Origin: Linnemannia hyalina
Lineage: Eukaryota; Mortierellomycota; Mortierellomycetes; Mortierellales; Mortierellaceae
Reading direction: 5' to 3'
DNA: 64,000 nt
Assembly: GCA_019671135.1 (NCBI GenBank)
Contig: JAHRHY010000017.1
Span: 682,001 to 746,000, forward strand
Made by a program: the position numbers and the translations under genes. Below the pieces are notes generated by a model. The model was not told the DNA's origin and did not search any database. It saw only the letters and a list, made by a program, of their open reading frames with translations. Within the stretch, counting starts at the first letter, position 1; the number at the start of each line of letters is the position of its first letter. This document shows positions 59,263-64,000 of the stretch, piece by piece.

Positions 59263-59740
59263 GGCAAGGAGGGAAGGGAGTGAAGAGAAGATAATAACAA
59301 TAACGGTCGAGGGCAAGGGCCAGGGAAGGAAGGAAGGAAGGAAGGAAGGAAAGAGAAGGGAGAGAGGGGGGAAAAAATAGAGCAGAGGGGAGGAAGGAAG
59401 GAAGGGGAAGAGCGATTCCACGAGGGGACGATGGAAGGAAGAGGGGTAGGTGAGTGAGTGCAGTGAAGGTGAGGGAAGGGAGGTGGTTGGGGGATAAGGA
59501 CGAGATGGGGGGGTGGAGGTGGGAATAAAGATTTGAAGGAAGGAAGGGAGAATAGAAGGAATAAATTTGAAATAGGAAGAGAAGGAAAAGGAAAGAAGGA
59601 AAGAAGGAAAGAAAGGGAGGATGAAGAGGAGCGGATGACGGAAAGGGAGGAAAGAAAGAAGTCAAAGGAAGAAGGGAAGGGAAGGGAAGGGAGAAAGGGA
59701 GAAAGGGAACAGGAAAGGGAAAGAGAAAGAGAAAGGGAAA
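59263..59740 (+). repeat. Polypurine tract with (GGAA)n core
   Basis: Purine-dominated sequence with GGAA/GAAG tandem units near 59323-59351 and GGGAA/GAAAGG units near 59580-59740. Some pyrimidines interrupt it around 59290-59310, 59410-59480 and 59560. Confidence 0.85.
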
Positions 59741-61025
59741 GGATAATCAAAAATCAGTTAATCAATCAACAACAACAATAACAACAATAACAAAGGGATA
59801 ATAACAAGAAACAACAAAGAGACAACAGGAAACACAAAGAGGAAAAGGAAGGAAAAGGAAAGAGAGAAAGAAAAAAATCCAATTTCCATTTCGTCGTCAT
59901 CATCATCTTCAACATCACTCATCATTGATATTCTAATTCAATTTCAATCATCCCTTTTCTATTTTCTATTTTTTCCATTCTTTCCCTCGGCTTGCCTTTT
60001 GATGGGTGCAAAGGATAAGGGACTCGTGTCATTTTATTATTATTTCGCACACAGAAAGAAAGAAAAAAAAAAAAAAAAAAAAAAAAAGACGCGAAGGTGG
60101 GTGTGTAGGTGGGGACAAAGGAAAGATAGGAAACAACAGAGGATAAGAATCAACAAAAGGGAAACAAAGGGAATCAAAGGAAGCTAAACAACAAAAGGGG
60201 TTTGCTTGAACTAACACCACCACCCGTTGCCTGACTGTTGGATTCGCCACTCTGCCAAAATAATCGCATCGCATTTCGTATCGCGCATCGCATGCCAAAA
60301 TCTACCTTCTTTTTTTGCTGCATTCTATGTTGTTTGTTTCCCTTGAAAGAATTGAGAAACAACACAACAACAAATAACAACAACAATAATTATCAAAAAT
60401 GTCAATGGTACTGCCTTGCTGTCACCTCCGTTGTTATTCTGTTGTGTGTTGTTTGTTGTTTGATGTTTGCTGAACGCACTAAAGTGAAATAACAAAGGCA
60501 ACCGCAAGCATTGGGACAAAAAATGAACAAGAGAGGCTTCCTTCCTTCTTCCATCGTTGCTATTGTCGCCTCCCTTTTGTTCATGGTTGCACATGTGCCC
60601 TTGCTCTCTTCATTATTGCTCGTCATTCATCCGCCCATTTCCTGGTTATCAAGTGAAAGGGTAAGTGTGAGATGTGTCCATGTGCAACAACCACACACCT
60701 GCTTCTTTGTCTTTTGTTGGATGTCATTGTTTTCTAGCCTCCCGCCCCAAGAAAATAAGAGAGGGGTGATCCGTTGGGCATGGCAACACATGGACCTACA
60801 AAAATTGCTCATGCTCCGCTGATTTCCTCCCTCCTTGTCCCTCCTCTTCTACCCCTCCTCCTTTGATTGCGTTCGTTTCCCGAGGAGGAGGAGGAGAAAT
60901 ACAAACCATGACCAACAACAATCAACAAACCAGCATCCTTCCCTCATCAACCCTCCCTCTCTCTTCGCCTGAACGTTTTTCTCCGCCCATCATCATCCTC
61001 CCAACCATCTTTTCAAAGAACATCC

Positions 61026-61055
61026 AATCCAATCCAATCCAATCCAATCCAATCC
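61026..61055 (+). repeat. (AATCC)6 microsatellite
   Basis: Six tandem AATCC units followed, 10 nt later, by a run of 21 T (61066-61086). Confidence 0.95.
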
Positions 61056-61639
61056 TTTGTTCTCCTTTTTTTTTTTTTTTTTTTTTCTGTCTTAGTAGAT
61101 ACATTCATCCATATTCCTTTACAAACAATAACAGCAGCACCTCCAATGTGACGTTCGTCCTTCCCTTTGTCCCATTGTCGGGGACAACGGCTTCAAAAAT
61201 TTCAATTTCTGTCGTTGTTTGTTTGGCTCCGCCCAAAGGAAAATAATGGACAGAAAGGAACGGCAACATCAAAAGGGAGCCCTAAAAATAAATAGTGTGA
61301 AGGTTGATCTCTTTTCCTTTCTTTTGTTCCTCTTTTCCACAAAACAAACAGGGACGGAGAACAAACGCTGCAAGAGGGAGAAAAAAAAGGAATGGGAGGA
61401 GGAAGAGAGTTCTATGAAATCATTTGTACATGAGAATGGGAGGCGACGCAACACAACAGGGTTTTTACGTTCAATTGGAGAAAGCATAGGATGGGAGGAT
61501 CTTAAGATACCATATTTTTTGTTTTAATTGTCCATTTTATGTGTTGTCTTTTATTGTTGTCAGGAACAGGTACAAGGAAAGAACCCTTTCTTTCTTTTTC
61601 TCCTTATGCATCCTGACATCCATTCTATTTGTTAACATT

Positions 61640-61815
61640 CTACTTTCGGTGAGCAGGCATCATCGACAAGCCCTTTTGCGCCTGGTGCTGGTATTGCACT
61701 TGCTGGTGGTGGTGATTCGATCCCAGCAGAGCCGTCGTCGTGGGCGGAGAAAAGCTCCCCTCGGATTCTGGCATCGACACAACGCTAAGACTACGAGCTC
61801 CCCCACCTCCCTGTA

Positions 61816-61870
<55 letters not shown>

Positions 61871-63990
61871 TAGTAGTTGTTGCTGCTCTTGCTGTTGTTG
61901 TTGCTGCTGTTGCTCTAGTTGTAGCGCGATCTGTTGTTGACGTCGTTCCTCCTTTTCAATCTCATCCGCGACCCACAACGCACATCCCACAATGTTGGTC
62001 CACATAAACAACAAGTTGGCGAACGGGATCATCTCAAGTCCAACCGCCACTGCGCCAAAACTGTTGTTTTTTCGTTGTTTCGGATGTTCACATAATCAGA
62101 GTAACACCACACAAACGTAAAACAACGCCGCACACAGCCAACATATATGAATTATTAATAATGTGAAAGGGAGAGTAGTGAGCGGGTAGTTAGATTTTTT
62201 TTCGGGAACGACACAAATGGGTAGGAAAGACATTCGACAGACAGGCAGATAAAATGCACAATGGAGAGAGGAAGAGAGAGAAACGAGGGTGGACGTGAGT
62301 AAGAGAGAATAAAAGTGGAGATAGAATGGGAAAATGGATAGAGAAAGTCAGCAAACAGTATATGCATAGTTTCAGCGAAATTGAAGGCAAGAGAGAGTTA
62401 AAAAAAAAGGAAAGAGACAAAAGTGAGCCGAATCACAAAGATCATCCACGGCTTCAATTGCCATTCATTATCTTTGTATGAATGGTATTATTACCTTGTA
62501 TACTCGGATTTACGTGCCCAGGCTTCACGTCTTGATTGGGAGACGGGCATATTGCGGATCTCGGCGTCGTAATGGAAGCGGATGCCGAAGGTCAAGATCC
62601 ATCCGTTAATGGTCGCATACAGGATCTGCCCGAGGATAGGGATCAGGTTAAGCGGCAGCGTCAATATCAATACAATGATCTATTATTTCAAAGAGGACAA
62701 GCATCCATTAGCACCATATTGGATCATCATGTGGAGTGATTTATGAAATGAAGGATAAAAACAGATAAACAACAAACACGCAAACAAAAAAAGCGCAAGG
62801 ACGCAAAACGTAAATGCCAAGAAGAGGAGCGTACTTGACAGAAGAGGATGAAGAGACCACCGTTGACACCGCGCATACATTTGGCGACATCGTTGCCTCG
62901 ACTGGCTTCGAGGACATGTCTCAAGCCCCGGAGTTTGAGGACCCGGTCAAAGAGTCCGTCCTGATAGATGGGGAGGATGATCAAGTAGAAGAGCACGATC
63001 ATAACGGCGATTTCCAGGAGTACGAAAATGACGCTGACGAACCTTTCTCCCGCCAAGGCAAGGTAGCATTGACAATGCCATGAGTGATATCACACAAGAA
63101 GTACAATTGGACAGAAACAGGGAATAGAAGAGAATTGAGCTGGTGAGCATCCATTGATTCGTATATGAATAATCAAAAAAAGAGTGGAGAAGAGCGAGGT
63201 AAAGAGAGCAAGAAATAAGAGAAGAGGCGGGTGGATGGGTGTGGTGTGACAAGCGACGAAGCATTGTGTATGACACAGTATTTTTATCCCCGCTAGCGTG
63301 GTGCAAGAATCGAGACTGAGTAAGAAATGAGAATCAAACAGAGAGTGAGGGAAGGGGGGCGCACAGACACCGGGACTGCTCCATTTGGCCACCAAAAGAG
63401 CATAAAAAAAAGTAAAATAAATATGGGGGCCCCAGGTCGCGTATCTTTTCCAGATAGGGGTTGCAACAATTGACAGGTACTGACAGGGTACACACCGTTC
63501 CCTTCCAAAGGTGGAGCAAAGGAAGCGTTGTGTTTTGATTGGTCGGTTGGCAGGTCTCATTGGCAAGGCGCATTCAATTAACGGAATAACATGAGGAGCA
63601 GGATAATGACAGAACGTCCATCAAGCATGGACATTTGAGATGCGTTTGGATGTGTTGGCATTCTTACCAAGCGAGTCCGGCTGGACAATTGGCCCTGATA
63701 AGCGCATGTGCTTGCGTCTTGAGGAGGAAGGCGAATCCAAAGATAGTGGCGGCAAGGGCCCATATCATCGTCAGGATGATGGGGCATATTAGACTGGTTA
63801 TCAGCGACGGATGTCCGAGAAAGTACAGGACGCCTTGGGCTATGTGCAGTTGAATTGACAAGGGAATGGAATTATGAAGAAAGTGTGCAGGGGTGCAGGT
63901 TGAGTAGAAGGGGAGAAGTAGCGATGAGTATGTTGCCTGCTTGTTGGTGTTGTTATTGTGTGTGTATGTGTTTTGTTGCTCTTTGGTCAT
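61640..63990 (-). CDS. EI24/RRT8-like multi-pass membrane protein, 5' end uncertain
   Basis: Relatives include yeast Rrt8/Lds proteins of lipid droplets and spore wall, and animal EI24. Exons run from the edge region to 63668, then 63042-62835, 62679-62495 and 62060-61640. Typical segments are QGVLYFLGHPSL, GLAWFVSVIFVLLEIAVM, LFDRVLKLRG, LPLNLIPILGQILYATINGW and FANLLFMWTNIVGCALWVADE. The tryptophan of GLAW is rebuilt exactly across a 625-nt intron. The C-terminal tail is mostly glutamine, from a (GTT)n array. The start is either ATG 63990, giving 378 residues, or an exon beyond the window spliced at the CACATAG acceptor (63840); the residues before QGVL look unlike the family, which favours the latter. 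Confidence 0.82.
61818..61869 (-). repeat. (GTT)n array coding for polyglutamine
   Basis: About 17 GTT units on the plus strand read as CAA (Gln) on the coding minus strand, in the C-terminal tail of the EI24-like protein. Confidence 0.93.
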
Positions 63991-64000
63991 TCGTTCTCTG

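Larger units (their letters stand above)
59061..61639. other. Intergenic region with polypurine DNA, no gene recognised
   Basis: Upstream of the HMG-box gene the plus strand is almost pure G/A from about 59263 to 59740. Long open stretches on the minus strand here are composition artefacts. Further right lie A25 (60063-60087), a short AATCC array and T21. No gene is supported. Confidence 0.6.

Noticed and set aside
58860..59750. 296-codon open stretch on the minus strand rich in Ser/Leu/Pro/Phe
   Set aside because: It is the complement of a polypurine tract, overlaps the first exon of the HMG-box gene and its upstream DNA, and shows no domain; composition alone keeps it open.
61026..61086. 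Telomere-like repeat
   Set aside because: AATCC units do not match the TTAGGG fungal telomere, and the array is short and internal.

Overview
This is nuclear DNA of a filamentous fungus. Genes carry many short GT..AG introns, polyglutamine, Ser/Asn and acidic low-complexity tracts are common, and intergenic DNA is rich in C/T or G/A runs. The protein flavour (RRT8/EI24-type, DUF3712-type and Crinkler-type proteins, secreted class-2 lipases) suggests an early-diverging fungus, most likely Mucoromycota of the Mortierella type. That placement is inference.

Layout. 1-5.8 kb, minus strand: the N-terminal half of an SLX4-type nuclease scaffold, running off the left edge, and a complete site-2 protease. 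6.7-23.2 kb: an unstable accessory block. It holds two nearly identical secreted lipase genes on 2.7 kb duplicated segments, two damaged copies of a protein kinase gene, three copies of a Ser/Asn-rich leader (one inverted), an acidic-tail gene in full and truncated form, a fragment resembling a Crinkler N-terminal domain, and one unrecognised gene. 23.8-44.4 kb: housekeeping genes. These are an NTF2-like protein with a repeated KGHPALTS motif, LSM3, an inner-nuclear-membrane HEH/MAN1 protein divergent from the polyadenylation factor PFS2, a 2027-residue BAR-PH-ArfGAP protein, and a bestrophin-type channel. 44.4-50.6 kb: a non-autonomous foldback element with a 97-bp perfect inverted repeat, then a DUF3712/Tag1-like gene broken by several single-base frame changes. 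50.6-64 kb: a MATE transporter with a 1.4 kb intron, an HMG-box gene of NHP10 type, long polypurine DNA, and an EI24/RRT8-like membrane protein at the right edge.

The housekeeping genes reassemble into complete frames with canonical splice sites. The accessory block looks like repeated segmental duplication, inversion and partial deletion acting on an effector-like kinase family. No tRNA, rRNA, CRISPR array or autonomous transposon was recognised. All exon coordinates come from reading splice sites and reading frames by eye; no alignment or transcript data were used.
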